A stretch of DNA of 41,308 bases from an uncultured Lachnospiraceae bacterium (GCA_910588655.1 CAJUPJ010000020.1:1-41308), one strand, 5' to 3'. Shown: positions 1 through 9,336, numbered from the stretch's first letter. Notes: a model not told the origin generated them from the letters alone. Numbers and translations: made by a program.

Positions 1-22
1 TTTTTATTTTTAATTGATTTCA

Positions 23-733
23 TTATTTTATTTTTTCAACCGCACAGGTGGAAAATTTTTCTAAATCTTCACCATCGGGCTCTTCCTGTTCTTTATATAC
101 GGTATCATTTAGAAAACTGTCTTTTTCCTCTTTAATTCTCCCAACCAGGGCATTTTCTTCATCACTTAGCTTATATCTTTCATCCAGCCTGTCTGTTAAT
201 GCTTTTTTTAATACTTTTTCAATTTTTTCCGCATATGCTATTACGTCTTTTTTTATCCCCTCTTCTTTTAAAACATCACTTAACCCCTCAATTTCCTGAC
301 ATTCCTGGCATATTTCCCCTTTACCATCATAATTGCATATTCCATCAATTAATACACTGATTTCTGTTTTTATTACTTCATCAATCTTTTCTTCCTGTAT
401 ATCATATCTGGCATTATCTTCATTTCCATTTATATATCCAGTAATTCTTGACTTAAAAAATTCATAAGCAGAATTATCCCCCGAAGCTGCTACTTTATTT
501 TTATCTTCAAGCATAGTATTTGCTGTTTCTTCTGTATTCAATACAACTATTTTAAGTTTTTGTTTTCCTCTTTTTTCATTTAGTAAATCCAGCACTGACT
601 TACACCCCGGCTCTAACTGGCTTACACAACTATAAAATCTTTCCCTTCTGTTTTCTCTGTCATAATAATACTGTAACTGTACATTTTGTATTGTACTCAT
701 GCATAATATTAAAACATTATTTTGCTCTCCCAT
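23..733 (-). CDS. Unrecognised 236-residue protein
   Basis: I do not recognise this family. The complete reading frame starts at ATG 733 behind an AAAGAGG ribosome binding site and ends at TAA 23-25. The N-terminal third has a hydrophobic strand (NVLILCMST), a helix around a SQLEPG motif and a second strand followed by NTEET, a beta-alpha-beta pattern like a Rossmann-type sensor domain. A CARF-like fold is one possibility, but I see no diagnostic residue. The C-terminal half (about residue 110 on) is charged and helical, with one CxxC (CQEC). There is no signal peptide or membrane segment, so it is probably cytosolic. It may be the front part of a longer protein in relatives. Its promoter region holds a long inverted repeat, and two WYL regulators lie nearby. 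Confidence 0.6.
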   Translation of the reverse strand: MGEQNNVLILCMSTIQNVQLQYYYDRENRRERFYSCVSQLEPGCKSVLDLLNEKRGKQKLKIVVLNTEETANTMLEDKNKVAASGDNSAYEFFKSRITGYINGNEDNARYDIQEEKIDEVIKTEISVLIDGICNYDGKGEICQECQEIEGLSDVLKEEGIKKDVIAYAEKIEKVLKKALTDRLDERYKLSDEENALVGRIKEEKDSFLNDTVYKEQEEPDGEDLEKFSTCAVEKIK

Positions 734-756
734 GTATGCTACCTCTTTCCTTTACT

Positions 757-820
757 TGTGGTATATTGTAAATGTACATAAATTATTTTGTTTTTTAGTA
801 CTATATTACAATATACCACA
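757..820. promoter_or_regulatory. 15-bp perfect inverted repeat upstream of the 236-residue gene
   Basis: Arms TGTGGTATATTGTAA (757-771) and its exact reverse complement (806-820) are separated by 34 A/T-rich bases, with a further GTAC on each inner side. The element lies 24-87 bases upstream of the start codon at 733. Read on the minus strand, a TTGTAA hexamer and an AATAAT-like -10 fall within it, so the promoter may be embedded in the repeat. An operator for a dimeric regulator is the simplest reading; no T-run suggests a terminator. Confidence 0.6.
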
Positions 821-867
821 TTTATATACAAAAATCATTATATATCTGTAAAAAATATCTTAATATA

Positions 868-2370
868 TTAATACTTTGGGCTTGCATATCCAAGAACATA
901 GCTGTTATTTACTGTGCGCTTTGAATTTTTTGTAAACTCTACTACCCTGTAATCCCCATCTTTACACTCAATATTTCCTTCAACAGTCTGGAGATATCCA
1001 TTTACAGGACTTCCTGTAACCATTCCCACATGGCATGATGAATATCTTGAACCTTTAGTATAAAATACAAGGTCTCCTGCTTTTGGTGTATATGTACCTC
1101 CATAATACCTGCTATAATGGAATAATCCCTGTTTTTTAAAATAATCTACAGCGTTTGTACAGCTTGCAGTAAATGGTATAGCAGAATTAGAGCCTGTTAC
1201 CTGGTAACAGCAATATGCCTGGAATGCCATACACCAGGCATATCCGCTGCCAGAGATTTCCTTTTTCCAATACCATGTATTATATTTTACATTGTTATCC
1301 CCTTTGTTATCCCCTGTTCCAACCTGTGAAAGTTCATACGCCACTATTCTTTGCACTGTTGGTTTTGTGTTATTTGTCACAGAAGATGAAGATACTGCTT
1401 CCAGTTTCCATTTCTGGCTGTTTGTACCATTACTGCTGTATACCTGGATATTGTTCCCATTATATACATTACCTCCTGATACATCAAGTGCAAGTCCGTT
1501 ACATTTGCATATAAAAGTATAGTAACCATTACCTGCATCTATAATTTTCCAACGTTGTGCAGATGTAGAATTAGAATCATACTGCCACACATTAGTACCA
1601 TCTGAATTTCCACCATTTTCACAATCCAGCACTTTTCCACTGCCTGTATTTTTGATTGTATAATATCCATCTGGATTACATTTAATACTAAATTTCTGGG
1701 CACTTGTGCCATTACTCTGGTAAAGCTGGCAGTTGGCCTGGCTTTCACTTGAACCTCCTGATATATCTGCAACATAATTATTATCAAGCGCAGATACAAG
1801 CTTATAAGTACCATCAGGAATAACAGTCTGGGTCTTGGAACTAAAATTATATGTACCTGTAACCCAGCCAAGTTTATAAGAGTTCCCACCACTAACAGGA
1901 TACAGAATCTGTGTCCTTCCATTTGATATTCCTGTTACTATACAAACATCAGAAGAATATACTGTTCCTATTGTGCTGTTGCCTGTACTTCTTTTATAAG
2001 CAGTAAGTTTTCTGCCTGTACTTCCTGTATTTGTACTAAATGATTCATTATAAAAAAATGATGATGCTTTTGCAAATGCAGTCTTGATTCCGCGTGCTGT
2101 CGGATATTTGACTTTAACAGATGCATAATCTGTATAAAAAGCTGTTATTTCTACTAAATCTGTTGTATCAATATAGCCAGATACAGATTTGCAAGTGTAA
2201 CTTGTATAAGTTGTCACTCTTCCATTTAACGTATAACATAAAATTGGAATCCTGTTTGTATAACTTGCAGCCTCTGCATTTATTGTTGTAAATTTAACTC
2301 CTGTAAGTACCAGTGCTGTTATTAATACTGATATAACTGTTTTACCAATAATATTTTTAAATGTTTTCAT
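868..2370 (-). CDS. Secreted SH3-like / ricin-B lectin / CHAP cell-wall hydrolase
   Basis: This is a 500-residue exported protein. A signal peptide occupies about residues 1-34 (lysines, hydrophobic core, NAEAA end). Two SH3-like segments follow (about 40-110 and 115-180), then a ricin-type beta-trefoil lectin region (about 185-330) with repeated DGxYxL and NGTSAQKF-like units. A C-terminal CHAP domain (about 345-500) has the expected catalytic pair Cys380 (YAWCMAF) and His447 (SCHVGMV). CHAP enzymes cleave peptidoglycan peptides or amide bonds; the lectin and SH3-like parts probably bind wall polymers. AGGGGG precedes ATG 2370. It could be an autolysin, a toxin-like wall enzyme or a prophage remnant, though no phage genes are adjacent. 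Confidence 0.85.
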   Translation of the reverse strand: MKTFKNIIGKTVISVLITALVLTGVKFTTINAEAASYTNRIPILCYTLNGRVTTYTSYTCKSVSGYIDTTDLVEITAFYTDYASVKVKYPTARGIKTAFAKASSFFYNESFSTNTGSTGRKLTAYKRSTGNSTIGTVYSSDVCIVTGISNGRTQILYPVSGGNSYKLGWVTGTYNFSSKTQTVIPDGTYKLVSALDNNYVADISGGSSESQANCQLYQSNGTSAQKFSIKCNPDGYYTIKNTGSGKVLDCENGGNSDGTNVWQYDSNSTSAQRWKIIDAGNGYYTFICKCNGLALDVSGGNVYNGNNIQVYSSNGTNSQKWKLEAVSSSSVTNNTKPTVQRIVAYELSQVGTGDNKGDNNVKYNTWYWKKEISGSGYAWCMAFQAYCCYQVTGSNSAIPFTASCTNAVDYFKKQGLFHYSRYYGGTYTPKAGDLVFYTKGSRYSSCHVGMVTGSPVNGYLQTVEGNIECKDGDYRVVEFTKNSKRTVNNSYVLGYASPKY

Positions 2371-2608
2371 TATAATTCCCCCTTACCATTTTTATTCAAA
2401 CCATAATACCAACTGTTTATGCAAGAAACATCCTGCCAGTATTTTTTACCTCCTTTCCACAAGTTTTTATTACTTTTATAATTCAAGATTACTACTATAC
2501 TTTCCAGTTTTTTTGGACACAGCTACAATAATACGTCAAAATATGTTATAATTTGTTATAAAAGTAAAATACGATATTTAAACACCAGAAGTGGCATTGG
2601 AGGTTTTT

Positions 2609-3928
2609 ATGGCAAAAAACAATAAAACATATAAAAATTCAGCTATTCTTTTAGAAAACTTTAAAAATAATGGCAGTCTGTCTATTGATGACATATGTAC
2701 TATACTTAACTGTAAAAGGCAAAGTGCATACAATTATATAGACCGTCTTGAGAAAAAAGGATATACTTTTTCAAAACAAAGCAATGGAAATAAAACTATA
2801 TATTCTATTGAAAACTCTGCAGATATTGAAGAAAATATTAAATACCAGCCTTTAGATAAAGATGTAATCAGAAAATATTGCATTATGCAAAAGTTACAGG
2901 AAGGTCCTGTATCTGCTGCCAGCCTGATGCATAAATTTACAATTTCTGATAAAAATGATGAATATCCAGTTCCTATAGATGTAAAACATACATATTTTAC
3001 TGGACTGCTTGACAGCATGTTAAATGATGGTGATATAGCTATTGATACATCCAGTGGTAAATACTATCTTACTGGCAATAATATACCATTATCCCTTTCT
3101 GTTGATATAGAACAATTATATGATTTATATAACGGACTCTCTAATATAACACCTGGCATACCATATTATAAACAATTATGTTCTGTATGCCAGAAAGCAG
3201 GGATGCTGTTAGGAAATATTAACCCTGGCACAAAGTCCGGCCAGAATTATATTGTCTATGGACGCAAGCATGAAGAATTTGATACTATTTCTTCTTATCT
3301 TTCTGACTTTATTAAATTTGATTATAAACATAAGATACTGCAAATTGAATACATGTCAAGGGACTATGGAAAATGCCAGGTATTATTTGCAACTGGCATG
3401 ATTGTATATTGCCTGGAAAAAGATGCTATGTATGTTATAGGGAAAAATATGGGTGGAGAAAATATTCCAGATAATCTGCCATACATAATAATAAACTTAA
3501 AAAACATTTCTGGCATAAGTGAAACAAGTGATGCCAATTTACATTTTAACTCAGAATATTTCCAGTCTGTTTTTGAATATATGTTTAGTATATCTGTTGA
3601 GAAACCTGTAGATGTAATTGTTGATTTTGAACGTTTTGCAAATATTGAAAGAAAAACCAGCTATTTAAAAAAACAACGCAGCCATACAAACATTATAAAA
3701 AACACAGAAAAAAATTATGAAACAGAAGAACTTCTTTCTGAAGCAGAATTATCATTTGGCAAGAATACAATAAGATATAAAGATAAAATAAGCGGGCTTT
3801 CAGACTTTGCAAATTACCTCCGCCAGTTTGGAAGCAGTGTAAAAGTAGTTGAACCACAGGAATTAAAAGAAAAAATGCTTTTTTCAGTAAAACGCACACT
3901 TGAAAGATATAATGAGGAGGATATATAG
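2609..3928 (+). CDS. WYL-domain transcriptional regulator
   Basis: A DeoR-like helix-turn-helix lies at the N-terminus (about residues 10-60, with CKRQSAYNYIDRLEKKG as the recognition region). A central WYL-type ligand domain (about 215-330) and a C-terminal WCX-like extension ending in a VVEPQELKEKM motif follow. The start is ATG 2609 because TGGAGG lies five bases upstream; an earlier GTG at 2591 lacks a site. Proteins of this architecture bind DNA and respond to nucleotides or nucleic acid; many control defence or DNA-repair genes. It is followed immediately by a second member of the family, with the downstream ATG one base beyond this stop, so the two are translationally coupled. It is divergent from the CHAP gene. 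Confidence 0.85.
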   Translation: MAKNNKTYKNSAILLENFKNNGSLSIDDICTILNCKRQSAYNYIDRLEKKGYTFSKQSNGNKTIYSIENSADIEENIKYQPLDKDVIRKYCIMQKLQEGPVSAASLMHKFTISDKNDEYPVPIDVKHTYFTGLLDSMLNDGDIAIDTSSGKYYLTGNNIPLSLSVDIEQLYDLYNGLSNITPGIPYYKQLCSVCQKAGMLLGNINPGTKSGQNYIVYGRKHEEFDTISSYLSDFIKFDYKHKILQIEYMSRDYGKCQVLFATGMIVYCLEKDAMYVIGKNMGGENIPDNLPYIIINLKNISGISETSDANLHFNSEYFQSVFEYMFSISVEKPVDVIVDFERFANIERKTSYLKKQRSHTNIIKNTEKNYETEELLSEAELSFGKNTIRYKDKISGLSDFANYLRQFGSSVKVVEPQELKEKMLFSVKRTLERYNEEDI

Positions 3929-3929
3929 A

Positions 3930-5095
3930 ATGACAGAATATTATAATCCTTACATACGTTTACAAGTATATTGTAATTTTTTTAATGAATACAATATGTA
4001 TATAGAAAATGAAAATAAATATGAATTAGGAATTACAATATCACAACTTCATAAAATCACACAAATCCCTTTGGAAATTATAAGACAGGACATTATAACT
4101 TTGTTTAAATGGCGGAATAGCACAGAAAAGAAAATAAACCAGGAATATGGTAATGAAAATCTTGACTGGAAAGCCAGGATTGTATTTGATGAAGAAAGCA
4201 TCCCATACCATGATTTAACCAGACAGTTTGAAAATGAAAAGCCTGGTTTTGAATATTTATATATGCAGGCCGTTGAAGGTGAATTTCCTAGTAAAATAGA
4301 AGAATTATTTATGCAGGGCAGACTTGATTTTATACCAATTTACATGAATAATACTTTCCAGAAAGATTATAGCATTTATTTAACACAAAAAGAAGCCGAA
4401 GCCTTATATTATTATAATCTAAATGAAATTTTAGATAATGGGAATGATTATAATAGTAATTTTAAAATGCAAAAAAACTTGATAAGTATTTCCAGGATAA
4501 ATATAAAATAAAAGATGGATACCAGTATACCCATCATTACAATGACCTTAATGGGAAACTTGAAACTATTAACCATGCCATAAATAATAATAACTGCCTG
4601 CAAATATATTACAAGACTGCCAAGGGCAAAATCAAAACTTTTTATTTTAATCCATTAAAGATAACTTATGATGCTACTGAAAATCTGTATTGTGTAATTT
4701 CAGTTTATAACAATATGGTTATGGTATACAGGATTGACCGGATATTATCTGTTAAAATCTGTTCCAAAGATACCAGCCCCCAGGACACATCACTTATTGA
4801 TATTGCACCTAATGTATGGGGTGGATGCTTTTCAGAGCAGCCAGAGCATGTAAAAATCCGTTTTTATAATGAAGCAGATGTATGGAATAAAGTAAAAAAG
4901 GACTTAGCATACAGAACGAATGGAAAGTTATATGAACAAGATGGTTTTCTTTACTATGAAGATACTGTGTATGGAATAAGTAAGCTACGCACATGGATTT
5001 ATGGATATGGCAGTTCCGCAGTTGTTATTGAACCAGAAAGTTTAAGACTGCATATTATAGATTCTTTTAAAAGACGGCTGGAGCACCTTCCTTAA
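3930..5095 (+). pseudogene. Second WYL-type regulator, split by a -1 frame change
   Basis: Two reading frames form one protein of about 388 residues. The first runs from ATG 3930 (GAGGAGG nine bases upstream) to the TAA at 4509-4511. The second is open across the junction and continues to 5095. Joining at 4472-4478 (A AAA AAC) by a -1 step gives continuous homology-like sequence, ending in the same VVIEPESLRLHIIDSFKRRLE tail type as the upstream gene. The middle contains an IYYKTAKGK strand and a YRIDRI motif typical of WYL domains. The N-terminal HTH is poorly conserved. The break could be a real frameshift mutation, a homopolymer sequencing error or programmed -1 frameshifting. The short in-frame extension before the stop (about 11 residues) looks accidental. 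Confidence 0.75.
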
Positions 5096-5104
5096 AGAAG
5101 GTGC
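5083..5104. terminator. Hairpin between convergent WYL and dGTPase genes
   Basis: GCACCTTC (5083-5090) and GAAGGTGC (5097-5104) form a perfect 8-bp stem with a 6-base loop. The TAA stop of the WYL gene (5093-5095) sits inside the loop. No strong T-run follows on either strand, so it may act as a weak bidirectional terminator between the converging units. Confidence 0.5.
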
Positions 5105-5121
5105 TGTTACAGCTTTCTTGT

Positions 5122-6171
5122 TTACCTGTGTTCTGTGCTTCTTACACTCCATGATTTTGGTATCATAATTTCTTTATAAAGATTAATTGCATATCTGTCA
5201 CTCATACATGCAATAAAGTCACATACAGTCCTTTCTTTTGTTTCCCCGTTTTCTATCATATTTATAAACTCACCAGGAAGTTTTTCTATATTATTAATAT
5301 AATATTCATATAACTGTTCTATAAGATGTTTTACTTTTTGCTCCTCGCCTTTTGCAACAGGGTTTTTGTATACATTTTTAAAAAGATAGCTCCTGAGTCC
5401 TAACATGCTTTTTTTAACTTCTTCTGACATGCATATATCATTTTTGCCTTCACTGTTTTTAACAATATCATGTACAAGTGTATTCAGCCTTTTATTTGTG
5501 CTGTCACCAAGGATATCTACGAGTTCCCTTGGAATATCTTTTTCCAGGATTATTCCTGCACGTATTGAATCATCTATATCAGAATTAATATATGCTATTT
5601 TATCTGAATAACGCACAATTTTGGCTTCAAGTGTATTGGGTTCTGATGAGGTCTTATGGTTTAATATCCCGTCCCTTACTTCTTTGGTAAGGTTTAATCC
5701 CCTGCCGCCTTTCTCAAGGATTTCAACGACCCTTACACTCTGCCTGTTATGCTGGAAACCTCCGCTGCTTTTTGTTATTTCATCAAGTGCGCTTTCCCCT
5801 GCGTGCCCAAACGGGGTATGCCCTAAGTCATGCCCAAGCGCAATAGCTTCCACAAGGTCTTCATTAAGCATAAGCGCCCTTGCAATAGTCCTTGCATTCT
5901 GTGCTACTTCAAGTGTATGTGTAAGGCGTGTCCTGTAATGGTCGCCCTCTGGTGACAGGAAAACCTGTGTCTTGTCCTTAAGCCTGCGGAATGCCTTGCA
6001 ATGTATAATCCTGTCCCTGTCACGCTGGTAATCTGTCCTTATGTCACACTGTTCCTCTTCCCTGTCCCTTCCCTGTGTCTGGTCTGCAAATGAAGCATAC
6101 CTGCTTAATACCTGATGTTCCCTTTCTTCCTGTCTCTGCCTTAAATTTCTTACAATTTTCTCTTCTCCCAT
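5122..6171 (-). CDS. dgt: Deoxyguanosinetriphosphate triphosphohydrolase-like protein
   Basis: This 349-residue HD-superfamily hydrolase is of the dGTPase type, which splits dNTPs into nucleosides and triphosphate to adjust nucleotide pools. Visible motifs are RLTHTLEVAQNART, ALGHDLGHTPFGHAGE (the HD dyad), the FQHNRQS histidine and RYSDKIAYINSDIDD. It is shorter than E. coli Dgt (about 500 residues) and fits the shorter Firmicutes type. ATG 6171 lies two bases after the miaB stop, and the AGGGGA binding site is inside the end of miaB, so the two are translationally coupled. Exact nucleotide preference cannot be read from sequence. Confidence 0.9.
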   Translation of the reverse strand: MGEEKIVRNLRQRQEEREHQVLSRYASFADQTQGRDREEEQCDIRTDYQRDRDRIIHCKAFRRLKDKTQVFLSPEGDHYRTRLTHTLEVAQNARTIARALMLNEDLVEAIALGHDLGHTPFGHAGESALDEITKSSGGFQHNRQSVRVVEILEKGGRGLNLTKEVRDGILNHKTSSEPNTLEAKIVRYSDKIAYINSDIDDSIRAGIILEKDIPRELVDILGDSTNKRLNTLVHDIVKNSEGKNDICMSEEVKKSMLGLRSYLFKNVYKNPVAKGEEQKVKHLIEQLYEYYINNIEKLPGEFINMIENGETKERTVCDFIACMSDRYAINLYKEIMIPKSWSVRSTEHR

Positions 6172-6173
6172 AT

Positions 6174-7637
6174 TTATTCCCCTGCTAATTCACCATAATA
6201 ATAAAACCCCCTGCTTTCACATAATTTAACTGGCACAATGCTTCCTATAAGGCTTTTATCCCCTTTAAAATGCACTAAATAATTCTGCCCTGTCCTGCCT
6301 GTTACATATCCTTCTTCCTGGGAATTAATTTCTTCAACAAGCACATCTGCAACCTTTCCTAAATACTGTTCTGCCTTCCTGGCTGTTGTTTCATGTACAA
6401 CTTCTAACAGCCTGTCAAATCTTTCTTTTACAACATTTTCTGGTATCTGGCAATCCATTGTGGCAGCAGGTGTCCCTGTACGCTTACTGTATATAAATGT
6501 AAATGCATTGTCGTAGCCAGCTTTTTTTATTACGTCCAGTGTTTCATTAAAATCCTCTTCTGTTTCGCCAGGAAATCCGGCTATAATATCTGTTGTAATT
6601 GCAATATCCGGAACAGCTTTCCTGATTTTTTCAACAAGAAGCAGGTATTCTTCCTTAGTATAATGGCGGTTCATAATTTTAAGAAGCCTGCTGCTTCCAG
6701 ACTGTAGTGGCAGATGTATATGTTTGCAAAGCTTTTCTGAACTGCCCATAAATTCTATAAGTTCATCTGACAAATCCTTTGGATGTGATGTCATAAAACG
6801 TATACGCTTAAGCCCGTCTATCTGCTCTATTTTTTTTAGGAGTTCTGTAAAGCTTAATGGTTCTTCAAGGTTTTTGCCATAGGAATTTACATTCTGCCCA
6901 AGCAGCATAACCTCAGAAACACCATCATTTACAAGCCCTTCAATTTCTTTAATAATATCCTCTGGCTTCCTGCTGCGCTCCCTGCCACGCACATATGGCA
7001 CAATACAATAACTACAGAAATTATTGCAGCCATACATAATATTTACACCACTTTTAAATGGATATTTTCTTTCTGCCGGAAGGTTTTCCACAATTATTTC
7101 TGCATCTTCCCATACATCAACCACCATTTTGCTGCTGCCCTCACTGTCAAGTACCTTCATGGCAAGCAGTTCAGCAAACTTATAAATATTATGTGTGCCA
7201 AATATTACATCAACATTCCTGTAACTTCTTTTAATCTTACCAACAGCTTCTTTTTCCTGCATCATGCAGCCACAAAGCATAATAACCATATCCGGGTTTT
7301 TGCTTTTATATTTTTTAAGCTGCCCAATCCTGCCATATACTTTAAGATTGGCATTTTCCCTTACAGTACATGTATTAAACACAACAAGGTCTGCATTTTC
7401 AGAAGCAGTTTCCTCATAGCCTATACATTTAAGAATACCAAGAATTTTCTCAGAGTCCCTTGCGTTCATCTGGCATCCAAATGTATTAACACAGCATAAA
7501 AGTTTTCTTCCCTTTTCTTTAACTATTCCATCAATCCAGCCTTTAAGCAGTTTAATAAAATAATACTGCCTTGCTGGTTCTTCTTCTGGAGGAGGCTGTT
7601 GCAAATCTATTCCATCCCAGTTAATTTCATTATACAT
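6174..7637 (-). CDS. miaB: tRNA-2-methylthio-N6-dimethylallyladenosine synthase MiaB
   Basis: This radical-SAM methylthiotransferase converts i6A37 to ms2i6A37 in tRNAs reading UNN codons. The order is an N-terminal UPF0004 domain with cluster cysteines (TFGCQMNARDSE, then NTCTVRENA and CGCMMQE), the radical SAM CxxxCxxC motif (YGCNNFCSYC, followed by VRGRERSR), and a C-terminal TRAM domain (DVLVEEIN ... YVTGRTGQNYLVHF). At 487 residues it is slightly longer than typical because of a leader of about 35 residues before the first domain. The cysteine pattern and VRGRERSR distinguish it from MtaB and RimO. It leads a two-gene unit with the dGTPase. Confidence 0.95.
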   Translation of the reverse strand: MYNEINWDGIDLQQPPPEEEPARQYYFIKLLKGWIDGIVKEKGRKLLCCVNTFGCQMNARDSEKILGILKCIGYEETASENADLVVFNTCTVRENANLKVYGRIGQLKKYKSKNPDMVIMLCGCMMQEKEAVGKIKRSYRNVDVIFGTHNIYKFAELLAMKVLDSEGSSKMVVDVWEDAEIIVENLPAERKYPFKSGVNIMYGCNNFCSYCIVPYVRGRERSRKPEDIIKEIEGLVNDGVSEVMLLGQNVNSYGKNLEEPLSFTELLKKIEQIDGLKRIRFMTSHPKDLSDELIEFMGSSEKLCKHIHLPLQSGSSRLLKIMNRHYTKEEYLLLVEKIRKAVPDIAITTDIIAGFPGETEEDFNETLDVIKKAGYDNAFTFIYSKRTGTPAATMDCQIPENVVKERFDRLLEVVHETTARKAEQYLGKVADVLVEEINSQEEGYVTGRTGQNYLVHFKGDKSLIGSIVPVKLCESRGFYYYGELAGE

Positions 7638-7787
7638 TTTTCCAGCTTAATTTCCTTTCTGTCATATAAATACAACTTCTTGTTTTCAGAATGTATTATC
7701 ACAAGTTCCTTTTATCCTTTGCTATATTTACAAGCAGGTAATAATTATATGTTATAGTCCAGATTATAAGTGATTTTACATATAAAA

Positions 7788-8021
7788 TCAATAGCCAGAA
7801 GTGCTGCCCTGACAGGGGGATTTTTTTATCATTCCAAACCTTGTACCTTCTTCTTTCATAATTGAATATCCTAATCTCTTATACAATTCAAATGCTAATA
7901 TATTTGATTGCTCAACATGGAAAAATACTACAGGAATATTTATTTCTCTGGCAAATCTTTCAGCAGCCTTTATTAATTCTGTTCCAATTCCATTAATACA
8001 CCTCCTGTATTTATTAAAGGG
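7788..8021 (-). pseudogene. Remnant of a GNAT acetyltransferase
   Basis: This frame is open for 77 codons to TGA at 7788-7790 but has no start codon with a binding site. It encodes the C-terminal half of a GNAT N-acetyltransferase. A CoA-loop-like INGIGTELIKAAERFA is followed by VVFFHVEQSNILAFELYKRL and GYSIMKEEGTRFGMI, the usual motif A to motif B order. The N-terminal half is absent; upstream lies the stop of the metallo-hydrolase gene and no matching coding sequence. An ATG with GGAGG at about 7992 is in another frame and stops after a few codons. The rest of the 7638-8092 gap shows nothing else I can support. Confidence 0.7.
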
Positions 8022-8092
8022 TTACAGGCAATGGGACTATTCAAATCCCGGCTGTTAATACCATCAATAATAGCTGCCCGTCTTTACCTCTA

Positions 8093-9205
8093 TTACTTTG
8101 GATTACAGTTTCCACAAGGATTATACCCGGCGTCTTCTGCATCATCTGCCGTGTTAAAGTATACCCTGTTTTCCTCATCTGGAACTGAACCACAGTCTTT
8201 TTCGTGGAACTTTTTAGAATTAACATTACCTATATAAGCCCCTTTTGTCTTTGTGTCCTTCCCTCCGCTGCTGTTGTTTTTCTTTCCGCTGCTTCCAGAA
8301 GACTTATTAACATTAAATGTTATTTTTTTCCCATTACTTGTTGCAATTATATCCCCAAGCTTATCAGTGCGGTATATATCACATCCTGCTGCATCAAGCC
8401 TTGCCATTGTTTCATCTGAAGGATGTCCATACCTGTTGTCCTTTCCAACGCTTATAACAACACTATCCGGCTCTAATGCCTGTAAAAATGCCTGCGAGGA
8501 AGAATATCTGCTGCCATGGTGTCCTGCGAGGTATACGTCACAGGACAAATCAATTCCTGTTTCAAGCATTTCATATTCGCTTTCTATCTCTGCATCACCT
8601 GTAAGTATAAATGAATTATTCCCATTAACAAGTTTAATTGCAACGGAATAGTCATTAGCATCGTCATAATGTGTATCATTAGGTGCAAGAATTGTAAACT
8701 CTGCACCGCCTATCTTGTATTTTGTACCAGTTTCAGGATATGTAATTTTTATTTTCTTTTCCTTAAGCAAACTGGTAAATGACTTATAAACTTTACTATC
8801 TGCCTTATAATCTGGCGCAATTACAACACCAGCATCATAATTACTTAACGCCGCAACTACACCATTCAGATGGTCTGCATCATAATGCGTTGCAATTATA
8901 TAATCAAGCTTATCTACAGACTGGTCATTTAAATATGAAACCACCTTTGATGTATACTTGCTGTCACCACCATCAACCAGCATATAACATCCATCACTCT
9001 CTATAAGCGTAGAACTTCCCTGCCCGACATCAATAAAATGTACCTCAAGGTCTTTCCCGCCCTTTGTCTGTACATTAGAATTACTTTCCTGGTTCTTTGA
9101 TGTGCCGTTCTTTAAAACAACATCCTGGCTGCATCCTGTTAAAGAAAGGCTAAAAGCCAGGAAAAACGCAATAAATTTCTTTATACTAAAACTTCTCTTA
9201 TCCAT
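8093..9205 (-). CDS. ComEC-like metallo-beta-lactamase-fold lipoprotein with C-terminal cysteine domain
   Basis: The start is ATG 9205 (GGAGA upstream), giving a 370-residue protein with a lipoprotein signal and lipobox LTGC (Cys25). An MBL-fold domain follows, of the kind fused to ComEC: DVGQGSSTLIES, the metal-binding THYDADH (His107, Asp109, Asp111, His112), an ILTGDAE motif and LAGHHGS. After a Gly/Ser/Lys-rich linker, the C-terminus has FHEKDC ... PCGNCNP, like the Ada-type metal-binding module often attached to such proteins. It is predicted to be membrane-anchored on the outer face and to hydrolyse a phosphoester substrate such as DNA or a nucleotide. The substrate is unknown, and there is no channel domain, so it is not ComEC itself. 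Confidence 0.85.
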   Translation of the reverse strand: MDKRSFSIKKFIAFFLAFSLSLTGCSQDVVLKNGTSKNQESNSNVQTKGGKDLEVHFIDVGQGSSTLIESDGCYMLVDGGDSKYTSKVVSYLNDQSVDKLDYIIATHYDADHLNGVVAALSNYDAGVVIAPDYKADSKVYKSFTSLLKEKKIKITYPETGTKYKIGGAEFTILAPNDTHYDDANDYSVAIKLVNGNNSFILTGDAEIESEYEMLETGIDLSCDVYLAGHHGSRYSSSQAFLQALEPDSVVISVGKDNRYGHPSDETMARLDAAGCDIYRTDKLGDIIATSNGKKITFNVNKSSGSSGKKNNSSGGKDTKTKGAYIGNVNSKKFHEKDCGSVPDEENRVYFNTADDAEDAGYNPCGNCNPK

Positions 9206-9336
9206 AATAAAAAATCTCCATAAAAACCATCCAGGCAGATATCTGCAATCCGCATCACCTGCCAGTCTCATTGCAGCAGTCCAGCCTTACTAACAAAATA
9301 TACTATCTGGAACATCACAAAAACACTTCTATAAAA

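Noticed and set aside
2510..2560. Promoter of the first WYL gene (TATAAT-like boxes in TGTTATAA repeats)
   Set aside because: Several -10-like sequences but no convincing -35, so no site is called.
4479..4511. Zero-frame end of the first half of the split WYL gene as a true C-terminus
   Set aside because: The last residues after the heptamer show no resemblance to the WYL family, while the -1 frame continues it.
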